This document shows positions 1 through 7,359 of a DNA stretch of 32,352 nt, one piece after another (the stretch's first letter is position 1; each line of letters starts with the position of its first letter). The DNA is from an uncultured Armatimonadota bacterium (GTDB taxonomy: Bacteria > Armatimonadota > Fimbriimonadia > Fimbriimonadales > Fimbriimonadaceae). The notes below the pieces were generated by a model. That model worked only from the letters and a program-made list of their open reading frames with translations. It searched no databases and was not told the DNA's origin. Where the stretch lies: the NCBI GenBank assembly GCA_903833215.1, contig CAILEM010000057.1, positions 1-32,352 of the forward strand, read 5' to 3'. Made by a program: the position numbers and the translations under genes.

Positions 1-125
1 CGGCGTTCGGACCGTTCGCCAAGACCAAAAATGGGTTCGAGCCGCGAGTTGGGTGCGCGGCCCCAAGCCATGCCGTGGCTACAGAACAAGACCATTCTGC
101 TGTTTGACGTTAAGACGTGCCTCGC
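1..125 (+). repeat. Dispersed repeat, left copy (inverted relative to the right-end copy)
   Basis: This stretch matches the reverse complement of about 32031-32161 with roughly 90% identity by eye, including the shared words GTTGGGTGCGCGGCC and ACAGAACAAGACCATTCTGC. The right copy has about 5 extra bases before TGTTTGAC. Both copies keep one open frame (AFxPFAKTKNGF...) that ends at the TGA in TGTTTGA, so the unit may derive from coding sequence. The match runs to the window edge, so the true left border is unknown. The short tail at 116-133 is identical to 7274-7291, inside a hairpin repeat after another gene. A 68-codon frame at 31-237 lies over this repeat and is not called as a gene. Confidence 0.8.
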
Positions 126-245
126 TTCTTGCTGCTACTGCTGTAACCTACTGCTCCTGAAATTAGTAGCAAGCACCCCATGTCGACACCGAATGACCGC
201 TGATGGCGTGCCGAATTGCCAAACAACCACCGTGTAGTTCGAGTC

Positions 246-251
246 TATACT
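246..251 (+). promoter_or_regulatory. Candidate -10 box close to the start codon (leaderless-type)
   Basis: TATACT ends 7 nt before the ATG at 259, and no Shine-Dalgarno sequence is visible between them. This TANNNT-to-ATG spacing is the one described for leaderless mRNAs. I see no clear -35 box, so the call is tentative. Confidence 0.35.
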
Positions 252-258
252 CAGCTTC

Positions 259-720
259 ATGGAGCCACCGAATCCGGTGAACGACGAAGCGCCGAAGCCT
301 TATAAAATGGACAAGGTTGTTGGCTGGATCTTCGCTGTCATGGGAGGTCTTGGGTTACTTTGCTTTTCGCAAGGTCTGGTGATGAGATCGCACCCCGGAG
401 AGATTCACAAGACGGTCAACACTGCACTAAAGACTCAGGCGAACACTCCAGGTCGTCGGGTCCCCATGACCCATATATTTGGAATTCCGTCTCCGTTTCG
501 TGAGGAGGAGAAGACGATCTTGCTTTTCATCTGCATCCTGCTGGCTTTCAGTGCACTGAACCTGTACGGCGGCATTCAGATGACGAAGAGTAGTAGAGTG
601 GGACTTTACGTAGTGATGTTGATGGCACTCGTATCGATGCCACCCTACGTGAGCCCAATCTGTTGTGCCTACTGCTTGCTTCGGTTAACCGGCAAACATG
701 GCCCGCGATTATTGGGATAG
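259..720 (+). CDS. Small multi-pass membrane protein, function unknown
   Basis: The 153-residue protein has a charged, proline-rich N-terminus and hydrophobic segments at about residues 20-42, 86-106 and 113-143. The last is long enough for one or two membrane passes. A soluble loop at about 45-85 separates the first two segments. Two adjacent cysteines (ICCAYC) lie near the C-terminus. I do not recognise a family. There is no clear ribosome binding site, but a TATACT box lies 7 nt upstream, so translation may be leaderless from this ATG. The 3' end overlaps by 12 nt the 3' end of the histidine kinase gene on the other strand, a tail-to-tail arrangement with no room for a separate terminator. 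Confidence 0.6.
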   Translation: MEPPNPVNDEAPKPYKMDKVVGWIFAVMGGLGLLCFSQGLVMRSHPGEIHKTVNTALKTQANTPGRRVPMTHIFGIPSPFREEEKTILLFICILLAFSALNLYGGIQMTKSSRVGLYVVMLMALVSMPPYVSPICCAYCLLRLTGKHGPRLLG

Positions 721-1923
721 CGGCAGCGTGATGGTGAAAGTCGTGCCACTCGTCTCGCAACTTTCGAATGAAACCGTTCCGTGCAAATAGCGCTCCGTGA
801 ACAGTTTGATACTGTACGTACCAAGGCCGCGTCCAGACTCGCCCTTGGTACTGAACGAGCGCTTAAATAATTGGCTTTGAACGGGCTTCGGGATTACGCC
901 TGGATTGTTGACGCTGACCATGACGACGTTTCCGTCGCACTCGCCGGTCAGATGTATCTCACTTCCCCGTGCACACGCTTCAGCCGCGTTCTTTGCCATG
1001 TTGATAACCACACGTCGCAATAACGTGTGATCGGTTTGAACCGAACACCCAGGCTCCACATACGTCGTAAAAGTGCGGCCAGAACACGCAGGGTGATGCC
1101 CCAAGCTTTCGAGCACTTCATCGAGGAGCTTTTCAAGCGAAATTGATGAATATGTCACCGCAAGATTTCCAGCTTCAGCGAGCACCAAGTCTCTATAGGC
1201 CGTAACTTCTTCGGCCACACTGGATGCCAGGTGCTGAATAGTCACGGCATACTGTGCGGACTTCTCAGCCGGACTTACTGTCATCAAGTCAGCAAGCCCT
1301 GCCATACCACCAACCGTGTTCAGGACATCGTGAAAGAAGAGTCTCTCAAGAGCTTGCTTGCGCTTCTCGGCGCTATTGTCGCGCAAAACGAGCAGAACCA
1401 GAGGGTACGGGCCAATTCGGACAAAATTGGCTCGTGCCAAAAAGTCCATCGATTCTTCGCCTTCTGCGACTTTGGCCGTAATCCGACATTCGTGTTCAAC
1501 ACACTCTTGAGTTCGGAGGCAACTTACGATTGCGTTGGCGGCACCACACTCGCGGCAAGCGATCGACGTACCGCAGCCAGAAGGGCCTTGAGTGGCGTGG
1601 ATGCAATGAACCGCTTCGCCTGGGCGTAGCCCCAACAGCTCACTAACGGCCGCTACGCCGAGTGCATTTAAACAATGGTCATTTGCTGCGACGATTTGCC
1701 GCTTGTCGTTTAAGATGAGGGCAATGTCTGGGATGGCATCCAAAATCGTTTGACCGATTTTTTGTGTTGACAAATAGTCTGCCTCGTTCTGAATAACGTG
1801 GAGTTCGTCACGCGCACCAGGGGCAAAAAACGTGTTATCGGACAATTGTATCGCTCCAGCGAGTGAGTCTGAATCGCACAGTCCTAACAGATTACTCCCC
1901 GTTACCCGCAAACTGGAAGCCAT
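709..1923 (-). CDS. Soluble PAS-domain sensor histidine kinase (orphan)
   Basis: This 404-residue protein has no signal peptide or membrane segment, so it should sense a cytoplasmic cue. A PAS-like region spans about 50-180 and holds a cysteine cluster: C107 (HCIH), C117, C123 and C126 (CxxC), C135, C141 and C146. An H-box follows at about 195-215 (FFHDVLNTVGG, H198 the likely phosphorylated residue). The HATPase_c domain shows N308/N312 (NMAKN) in the N-box and GRGLG at 364-368. The G1 box reads VNNPGVIP, lacking the usual DxGxG aspartate; this variant is familiar in a subgroup of PAS kinases. No response regulator lies beside it, so the partner must be elsewhere. The start is the ATG at 1923, though no strong ribosome binding site supports it. 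Confidence 0.85.
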   Translation of the reverse strand: MASSLRVTGSNLLGLCDSDSLAGAIQLSDNTFFAPGARDELHVIQNEADYLSTQKIGQTILDAIPDIALILNDKRQIVAANDHCLNALGVAAVSELLGLRPGEAVHCIHATQGPSGCGTSIACRECGAANAIVSCLRTQECVEHECRITAKVAEGEESMDFLARANFVRIGPYPLVLLVLRDNSAEKRKQALERLFFHDVLNTVGGMAGLADLMTVSPAEKSAQYAVTIQHLASSVAEEVTAYRDLVLAEAGNLAVTYSSISLEKLLDEVLESLGHHPACSGRTFTTYVEPGCSVQTDHTLLRRVVINMAKNAAEACARGSEIHLTGECDGNVVMVSVNNPGVIPKPVQSQLFKRSFSTKGESGRGLGTYSIKLFTERYLHGTVSFESCETSGTTFTITLPLSQ

Positions 1924-2136
1924 GCCGCCGGGACTCGATACAAAGATCAGGATTTGGCAGAGCCTGCCACAGTAATATGGCAGTTCGGCTTCCGCCGTTG
2001 AGCCGTATGTGCCGCGCTTTCCGGCGCGAAACCAGTTCGCACGTTACACATCGGCCCAGCTAAAATGGCCGTAGCAGGTGCTCTCGTCATCGCTTGGCTG
2101 CTGGATCACTTAGCATTAATACTTCGATAGTTGCCG

Positions 2137-3012
2137 TCAATTTGCCAAATGACCATCTACATAGCCAATGGTGTTTTTCCCTTGGTATCGAGGCGGATTT
2201 GGGAGGGTTGATGTGGGTGCGGTCGCATTGCGAGTCAAATCGGTCGAGTCGAAGACTGAAATTGTCGATGACGGAGATGCGATGCTTGCAAGATTGATTC
2301 CGACCGTCTCACTGCTCAGTGCATAGCCAAATTGGGCTGAACTTTTCAACTGGACGGCGGGCGAGTGAAAAACCTGAGCGTCTCTTACGTAGGGCGTGAG
2401 TTCGTCAACCCACTGATGGGTGAGAGGCAAGGCAGAGTCCCAGTCGTTTGCATACATCAGCAGCGCCAGATTGACATGTTTGAGTCGCGTTTTGGATTGT
2501 GAATAGAGCGAAGGTGGGTTCGTGCCAACCGTGTTCTCGTCTTGAACATGCCCGTCAAGAAATGCGATGGTGTTCTTGCGTCCATAACGCGGTGGAGACG
2601 GTTCGGTCGACAGGAAATCCGTCGCATTTCGGGCGAGGTTGGTCGAATCAAACACGCTGACTTCTGTTGATAGAGAAGAAAAAAGGTGGAGAGGGTTGCC
2701 GGCAATCTCTCGCTGCATCGCGTAGCCATACCCAAATCGACTCACTGCCGGTGAGTGAAAGAGCCACTCATTTTTCGCGTACGGGATGACGCCATCCATC
2801 CACTGGCCGCGCAAGGGAAGGACATCGTCAAAATCACTAGCGTAAAGCAGCACCGCTTGATTAAGGGATTTCAACCGGTTCACCGAAGCACCGTAAAGAG
2901 TTGTCGTTCCAGCCCTTCCGCCACAGCCAAGAGCTACGAAGCAGCATGTGATTAACGCGATCAGGGGCTGACGGAATACATCCTTCTGTTTCATCGTCTG
3001 CATTTCTGGCAA
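2137..3012 (-). CDS. Lipoprotein with two tandem prepilin-like (H-X9-DG / DUF1559-type) repeats
   Basis: The start is taken as TTG at 3012 because GGAGG (3019-3023) lies 6 nt upstream; the later ATGs at 3003 and 2994 are 15 and 24 nt away. A hydrophobic signal ends in the lipobox VALGC (C30), so the mature protein should be lipid-anchored. The rest consists of two copies of one roughly 115-residue unit, at about 42-155 and 168-291. Each begins with RLKxxNxAxLxYAxDxDxxLPL, contains QW and FHSPAV, then SVFDSTxLxRNAT, PPRYxxKNT and ends in DGH. Units like this form the C-terminal part of many prepilin-like proteins in Armatimonadota and Planctomycetota. Here they lack the N-terminal prepilin helix and carry a lipoprotein signal instead. 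Function is unknown; a surface or pseudopilus-related role is only inference. Confidence 0.75.
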   Translation of the reverse strand: MPEMQTMKQKDVFRQPLIALITCCFVALGCGGRAGTTTLYGASVNRLKSLNQAVLLYASDFDDVLPLRGQWMDGVIPYAKNEWLFHSPAVSRFGYGYAMQREIAGNPLHLFSSLSTEVSVFDSTNLARNATDFLSTEPSPPRYGRKNTIAFLDGHVQDENTVGTNPPSLYSQSKTRLKHVNLALLMYANDWDSALPLTHQWVDELTPYVRDAQVFHSPAVQLKSSAQFGYALSSETVGINLASIASPSSTISVFDSTDLTRNATAPTSTLPNPPRYQGKNTIGYVDGHLAN

Positions 3013-3040
3013 CTACACCCTCCTTCACTACCATCCCACA

Positions 3041-3057
3041 TGTAGAATTATCCTACA
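3041..3057. promoter_or_regulatory. Small inverted repeat in the divergent intergenic region
   Basis: TGTAG (3041-3045) and CTACA (3053-3057) form a perfect 5-bp inverted repeat with a 7-nt AT-rich centre between the divergent lipoprotein and SARP genes. It could be an operator, but such a short repeat can arise by chance. Confidence 0.25.
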
Positions 3058-3065
3058 AGGAGTTT

Positions 3066-3095
3066 ATGAATTCTTTAAGTCTTCAACCGAAGTGA
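3066..3095 (+). other. Nine-codon upstream ORF overlapping the SARP start
   Basis: AAGGAG at 3057-3062 is followed 3 nt later by ATG, which opens the frame MNSLSLQPK and stops at TGA (3093-3095). That stop overlaps the GTG start of the SARP gene (GTGA at 3092-3095). The best ribosome binding site in the region therefore serves this tiny frame, and ribosomes ending here could re-initiate on the regulator. The arrangement is seen directly; a role in translational coupling is inferred. Confidence 0.4.
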
Positions 3096-5110
3096 CACTG
3101 AAGTCTTTTCCCATGTTTAAGAATCAATTGACGATCCGGCTTCTTGGGCAAACCTCTTTTGACGTTAATGGGGAAGTCGTGACGCAATTTCGATGGAACC
3201 GGATTCCCGCCCTATTCGGTTACCTGCTGGTCCATCCTGGGCCAAATTCTCGTGAGTCCATTTCTGAAGCCCTTTGGCCAGATCGTCCACCTGACAGTGC
3301 GCGCCATAACCTTAGGCAAACTCTGGTTTATTGCGCGGAGATTCTTGATGGCAAGCTCATGGGGGCATTGTCAGTTGGGCGAAATTCAATTGCGATCAAT
3401 AGAGATCTCGTCGACTCCGATATCGATGTTTTTTTGACATCCGGTCCAAAAAGTGAGGAAGCGTCAAAGGCGAGAACACGCCACGAAAAACGAATTAAGC
3501 ACTATGCAGGACCCTTCCTCGCTGGCTTAGGCGATGATTGGATACATGATACGAGGGCTCAAATTGCACGCGCCTATTTCGAATCACTTCTCTACGTCTC
3601 CCAATATTCTCTTCAGTCGGAACCTGCCAGGGCATTGGAACTTGCCGAATTGGCAGTGCGCCAGGAAATCTACGAAGATGCACCGCGTGCAGCCAAGATC
3701 CGAGCGCTCATCGCACTTGGACGTGAGGCGGCAGCCCAAACGGAGTATGTGAGTTTTGCTGCCCTGCTGAATGAACAACTTCTGCTGAAGCCTGGCAAAA
3801 CAGTTCTCGAGGCCCTGAAAGACTCTCGACCGTCCGATCCTGTCGTTGCATTACGCCCAGACCTATCCGATGCAGCAGCACCAACCATCGCCGATACCCT
3901 TGCCTTTTTGAAAGAGCAGGGCATGATGCGTGAAGCGTCCGAGCTGGTCTTGGCGCTCGTGCCCTTCTGGATTCGCAAAGGAAACCCGTCTCAGGGGCAG
4001 GAACTGCTGCTATCGACCTATGAAGCTGCAGAGCGAAAACCCGGAAATACAGAAAACTTGTCGCTCGCAAGGCTGGCCTATGCCCAAGGGGATAACGCGA
4101 GGGCCCGAAAAGTTGTCCAAGCAGTCCTCGCCTCATCACCAGGCGAGGAAATCCAATCGGAATGTGAACTTATTCATGCGAGAATCGACCTAACTGAGGT
4201 CAAGCCTGAGGCGGCGAAGCGCCGCGTCATTCTCGCGCTACGTTCGATTCGCAAGAGGAAAGATCGGACTCTCGAACTTGAAGGCTGGGTAGTTCTTGCG
4301 ATGGCACTTTTCGCCAACGACGAGTTTTTGAAAGTCGACAAAAGGGCCCACCATGCCATTGCGTTGGCCGAAGAACTTGGGGACGTCCTTTCTCGAAACC
4401 ATGTGGGAATTTATCAGGCTTTCGCCTGGCATCGTCTTGGCTTCAGTGACCGAGCATTTGCGATTGCCGATGAAATCAGCCGACAGCTTTCTCCGGCGTC
4501 TACTCCCGTTGCGAGCCAAATTCTGTGTTCGGCCAGCCGACTTATGGAGGACCTTGGCCAGGTTGACTCTGCCCGTCAAGGATACGTTAGCTGTATTGCC
4601 GATTGCCGAAGGCTGTCCAATATCTACACGCTTGGCATGGTTCTAACCTATCTTGGCGACCTAGAGTGCGAATCAAGGCGCTTCAGTGAGGCACTTAAGC
4701 TGCATCTCGAAGGGCTCAAGGTGCGTCGTGATACGGACAATAACCTCGGTATCGCCACTTCACTTCGCGGAGTTGGGAAAGCCCTTCTTGGTAAGGGGCA
4801 ACCCGCTGAAGCAAAAGTCGTTTTGCAGGAGAGTGCCCAGCGATACCGTGATGATAGCGCCGTTTCGGGGCATGCCAGTGCCCAGCTGTTATTATCTGAG
4901 GCCGAAGCACAAGCTGGTGACCTCCACTTAGCGATGCGTTTGGCAGAGAACTCTCTGGATATCCTTCGCCGGTTGGGTCCGACTGGGCGACTAACCATTG
5001 GCCCGTCCGGACACCACATCCTTGAATCCGGCGAAAATCTCCTCCGGTCAATGCACGAAAAGCTGGAGTCTGGGGACCCAAATTACCCGCTGAAATCGAC
5101 TGTCCTTTAA
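3092..5110 (+). CDS. SARP-family (winged-helix plus BTAD plus TPR) transcriptional activator
   Basis: The 672-residue protein has an N-terminal OmpR-like winged helix at about 9-100 (LTIRLLG...W.R..ALFGYLLVHPG..SRESISEALWPD, then LRQTL). The bacterial transcriptional activation domain follows at about 107-245 (YAGPFLAGL..DWI), then a long helical TPR-type region to about 650. There is no NB-ARC domain, so it is a medium-sized SARP. Such proteins bind direct heptamer repeats spaced 11 bp apart and recruit RNA polymerase. Exactly such repeats occur in the promoter of the next gene (5155-5176), which is probably its target. The start is GTG at 3092, overlapping the stop of a short upstream frame; ATG at 3113 is an alternative. 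A symmetric element at 5119-5145 follows the stop. Confidence 0.85.
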   Translation: MTLKSFPMFKNQLTIRLLGQTSFDVNGEVVTQFRWNRIPALFGYLLVHPGPNSRESISEALWPDRPPDSARHNLRQTLVYCAEILDGKLMGALSVGRNSIAINRDLVDSDIDVFLTSGPKSEEASKARTRHEKRIKHYAGPFLAGLGDDWIHDTRAQIARAYFESLLYVSQYSLQSEPARALELAELAVRQEIYEDAPRAAKIRALIALGREAAAQTEYVSFAALLNEQLLLKPGKTVLEALKDSRPSDPVVALRPDLSDAAAPTIADTLAFLKEQGMMREASELVLALVPFWIRKGNPSQGQELLLSTYEAAERKPGNTENLSLARLAYAQGDNARARKVVQAVLASSPGEEIQSECELIHARIDLTEVKPEAAKRRVILALRSIRKRKDRTLELEGWVVLAMALFANDEFLKVDKRAHHAIALAEELGDVLSRNHVGIYQAFAWHRLGFSDRAFAIADEISRQLSPASTPVASQILCSASRLMEDLGQVDSARQGYVSCIADCRRLSNIYTLGMVLTYLGDLECESRRFSEALKLHLEGLKVRRDTDNNLGIATSLRGVGKALLGKGQPAEAKVVLQESAQRYRDDSAVSGHASAQLLLSEAEAQAGDLHLAMRLAENSLDILRRLGPTGRLTIGPSGHHILESGENLLRSMHEKLESGDPNYPLKSTVL

Positions 5111-5118
5111 GCGTGAGA

Positions 5119-5145
5119 ATAGGGAATTTGGCAAATATTCCCTAT
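5119..5145 (+). terminator. Hairpin after the SARP gene
   Basis: ATAGGGAAT (5119-5127) and ATTCCCTAT (5137-5145) form a perfect 9-bp stem with a 9-nt loop, 8 nt after the SARP stop codon. There is no T-run, so it could be a weak terminator or an operator belonging to the adjacent promoter. Confidence 0.45.
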
Positions 5146-5154
5146 CGTCAGAGT

Positions 5155-5188
5155 TGCTGACGATCTGCTGACGATTGATCTTGATAAT
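5155..5188 (+). promoter_or_regulatory. Predicted SARP-type promoter: tandem 11-mers plus -10 box
   Basis: Two back-to-back 11-mers, TGCTGACGATC (5155-5165) and TGCTGACGATT (5166-5176), carry the heptamer CTGACGA at 5157-5163 and 5168-5174, 4 bp apart. Eight bp after the second heptamer is the -10-like GATAAT (5183-5188). An inverted partial copy, TCGTCAG, lies at 5145-5151. Characterised SARP targets have heptamer direct repeats with an 11-bp period, the last one 8 bp upstream of the -10 box. No good -35 box is present, as expected for an activator that replaces it. The geometry is read from sequence; binding by the neighbouring SARP is inferred. Confidence 0.6.
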
Positions 5189-5242
5189 GGCTATCCATCG
5201 GGTGAGCAACACGTCTCGTGATTCACTTCGAAGGAGAAATGG

Positions 5243-7243
5243 ATGAGATTAGACATAAATTTGCCTGGCCGAATGCGACTTTCGCTTGCTGGGTTGGCAT
5301 TGGTTGCGGTTCTTGCGGGCTGCGGTGGTGGCGGTGGAGGTGGATCCACAGGTGGTGGTGGCGGCGGCGGTGGAGGCGGTGGTCTAGCGTTAACCGGGAA
5401 CAACGCGGAGTTTGCCGTTGGGATTTCTGACTCCAAAGCGACTCTGGCTGGCTCTAGTGTTGCCTTCGCGGTTCTGCAAAAACTGGTTCCACTTCCAGCC
5501 TTCGGCGGAAGATCCTCGATCCATTCATTTGGGTCAAGCACACCAACTCTGGTGGCTTCGCTGAATCTTTACCAGACGTCCGTAGTCTCCGGGAAGACGC
5601 TCACTTTGAACTACACGACCGACCAAGCCGGCAAGAAATCAGCTGGAAAAGTGGTCGCAACCGCGACTCAGAACATCGGTAGCACTTACACGTATCCTGT
5701 GACCTTTACGGTTGCAGGCGACATCACGGCTGGCTCCATTCCGATGCATGTTGCCTTGACCATCACCCTGCTGGATAGCGTTGGGGCAAACACCATGAAG
5801 GGTGTGCTCAACATGACCAAGGATAACATTGACCTCAACCTCGACCTGAGCCTTTTGGATAACGGCCAAGTTGGGAACAAGGGATCCATGGTTGTCAAAT
5901 ACAACTACGCCTTTGGTGGAACTCAGGTCCCGACGACGACGACGTTGACGAACCTGAAGGGAAGTCCTCTGACGACGATCACTGGAGATGCTTCCATAAG
6001 CGCAACCGTGTTCGATCCATCTGTTCCTAGTACTGGGACTGGCACTGGATCAATCGATTTGGTTCATGGAAACATGACATTGAAGATTACGGATGGCCCT
6101 TTGGCAGGATTACTCCAGACCTTCAATGGTGGCAACAACACGTTGACTCTCACCACTTCGACAGGTCTCCAAAAGGTGATCAGCGAAGTCAATACATTCT
6201 TGATGGGTTCGTTGAAGGGGGATACTGGTCCAAAGTCTCCTTACCATAACCCCATCCCGCTCTCAGGCGGTAGCAATATTGTCATTGGACAAGCGCTTGG
6301 AAACGGTGAAATGGTTGGATACTCCACTGACGCAAGCAACAAGACGACGCCGCTCTACTGGACATCGCCAGCCGCCCAACCGATCACACTTGACCTTCCA
6401 TCCAACGCAATTCAAGGAACGGCACGGGGCATTGCTCAATACGCTGGCCAAAGGGTCGTCGTTGGCAGCTCTACCGATGCGGATAGCGTCATGCAGCCGT
6501 GCTTCTGGATCCAGGCGGCGGGCCAACTTGCCTTCAAGCCACTCCGAGCAACAAGTTTGCCACATGGCGGATCTTTCTTAGCAATCAGCGCGAACGGCAA
6601 CACATCGGTAGGGTTCATGTACGATTCGAACTTCAAAGAGCAGCCGATGGCCTACATAAGCGGCACTCCGTACCCATTGTTGACGGATGATCGGCAAACG
6701 AGCCTTCGCGCGATTGGGGTCGATAACTTCAATGACATCCTCGGGGATGGCAGCCTTGGGCAGCTCACGCCTGGCGTTTGGCAAAACGTGTCGGTGGACG
6801 TGGCATCGAATACGATCAAGACGAAGTTCAAACCTCTGGACAACCAAGGGATCTCTGATCCAAACCTGAACGCCCAGCACATCAGCCCTTCCGGCGCGAT
6901 TGTTGGTGGAACAGGTTCGGAGATCATCGTCTGGCTCCGAGAAAACCAATTCGGTCCGATGGATCTTGCGAAGGGAACCAGTTCTGGTGGAGAAGCCTAT
7001 GGCGTTTCCGCAGACGGAACGAAGTTCGCAGGAATGATCTACCCACAAGGTTCGACCACCGGCGACCTAGCCTACTGGAGCTACATCGGCAACCCACCCG
7101 TTGACGTTAGCAAGCAGATCGCGAACCTAGGCAACTACGTAAGCATCGCAGGAGACTTCCTCCTGAACGACGGATCATTCATCTGTCTCGCCAAAAACAA
7201 GTCAACCAACAAGGTGGACTTCATCTACATCAAGAAGTCGTAA
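5243..7243 (+). CDS. Exported lipoprotein with glycine-run linker and HAF-type repeats
   Basis: The ATG at 5243 has AAGGAG (5231-5236) 6 nt upstream; an out-of-frame ATG overlaps at 5239. The signal ends in the lipobox LAGC (C27). The mature N-terminus is almost pure glycine (about 28-48), encoded by an imperfect GGT/GGC triplet run. A region rich in Thr, Ser, Asn and Gly at about 60-330 follows. The C-terminal half (about 345-666) contains repeats of the type G.G.MVGYSTDASN..TPLYW, AISANGNTSVGF and GVSADGTKFAGM, resembling the HAF repeat of extracellular beta-propeller-like proteins. The role is unknown, probably at the cell surface. Its promoter carries the SARP-type repeats described at 5155, so it is the likely regulated target of the upstream gene. 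Confidence 0.75.
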   Translation: MRLDINLPGRMRLSLAGLALVAVLAGCGGGGGGGSTGGGGGGGGGGGLALTGNNAEFAVGISDSKATLAGSSVAFAVLQKLVPLPAFGGRSSIHSFGSSTPTLVASLNLYQTSVVSGKTLTLNYTTDQAGKKSAGKVVATATQNIGSTYTYPVTFTVAGDITAGSIPMHVALTITLLDSVGANTMKGVLNMTKDNIDLNLDLSLLDNGQVGNKGSMVVKYNYAFGGTQVPTTTTLTNLKGSPLTTITGDASISATVFDPSVPSTGTGTGSIDLVHGNMTLKITDGPLAGLLQTFNGGNNTLTLTTSTGLQKVISEVNTFLMGSLKGDTGPKSPYHNPIPLSGGSNIVIGQALGNGEMVGYSTDASNKTTPLYWTSPAAQPITLDLPSNAIQGTARGIAQYAGQRVVVGSSTDADSVMQPCFWIQAAGQLAFKPLRATSLPHGGSFLAISANGNTSVGFMYDSNFKEQPMAYISGTPYPLLTDDRQTSLRAIGVDNFNDILGDGSLGQLTPGVWQNVSVDVASNTIKTKFKPLDNQGISDPNLNAQHISPSGAIVGGTGSEIIVWLRENQFGPMDLAKGTSSGGEAYGVSADGTKFAGMIYPQGSTTGDLAYWSYIGNPPVDVSKQIANLGNYVSIAGDFLLNDGSFICLAKNKSTNKVDFIYIKKS

Positions 7244-7249
7244 GACGTT

Positions 7250-7296
7250 GCGGGAGCAAGCGTAGGGGCGAGGCGTGCCTCGCTTCTTGCTCCCGC
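7250..7296. terminator. Nested hairpin repeat, probable bidirectional terminator
   Basis: An outer 11-bp stem, GCGGGAGCAAG (7250-7260) with CTTGCTCCCGC (7286-7296), encloses an inner 7-bp stem, GCGAGGC (7268-7274) with GCCTCGC (7277-7283). It sits between two convergent genes and could end transcription from both. Its central 20-mer at 7261-7280 is identical to 32024-32043, and 7274-7291 is identical to 116-133, so it belongs to a dispersed intergenic repeat family. Confidence 0.65.
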
Positions 7297-7359
7297 TATG
7301 ACGACAAATATTGGGTCAGCGCACGCCCTGACCCTTCACCGGATCAACAACACGAATCG

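Noticed and set aside
31-237. 68-residue plus-strand frame at the left end
   Set aside because: It lies over the dispersed repeat, is not kept in that frame in the right copy, and has no ribosome binding site.
3670-4139. Overlapping minus-strand frames inside the SARP gene
   Set aside because: They are shadows; the SARP frame carries the domain motifs.
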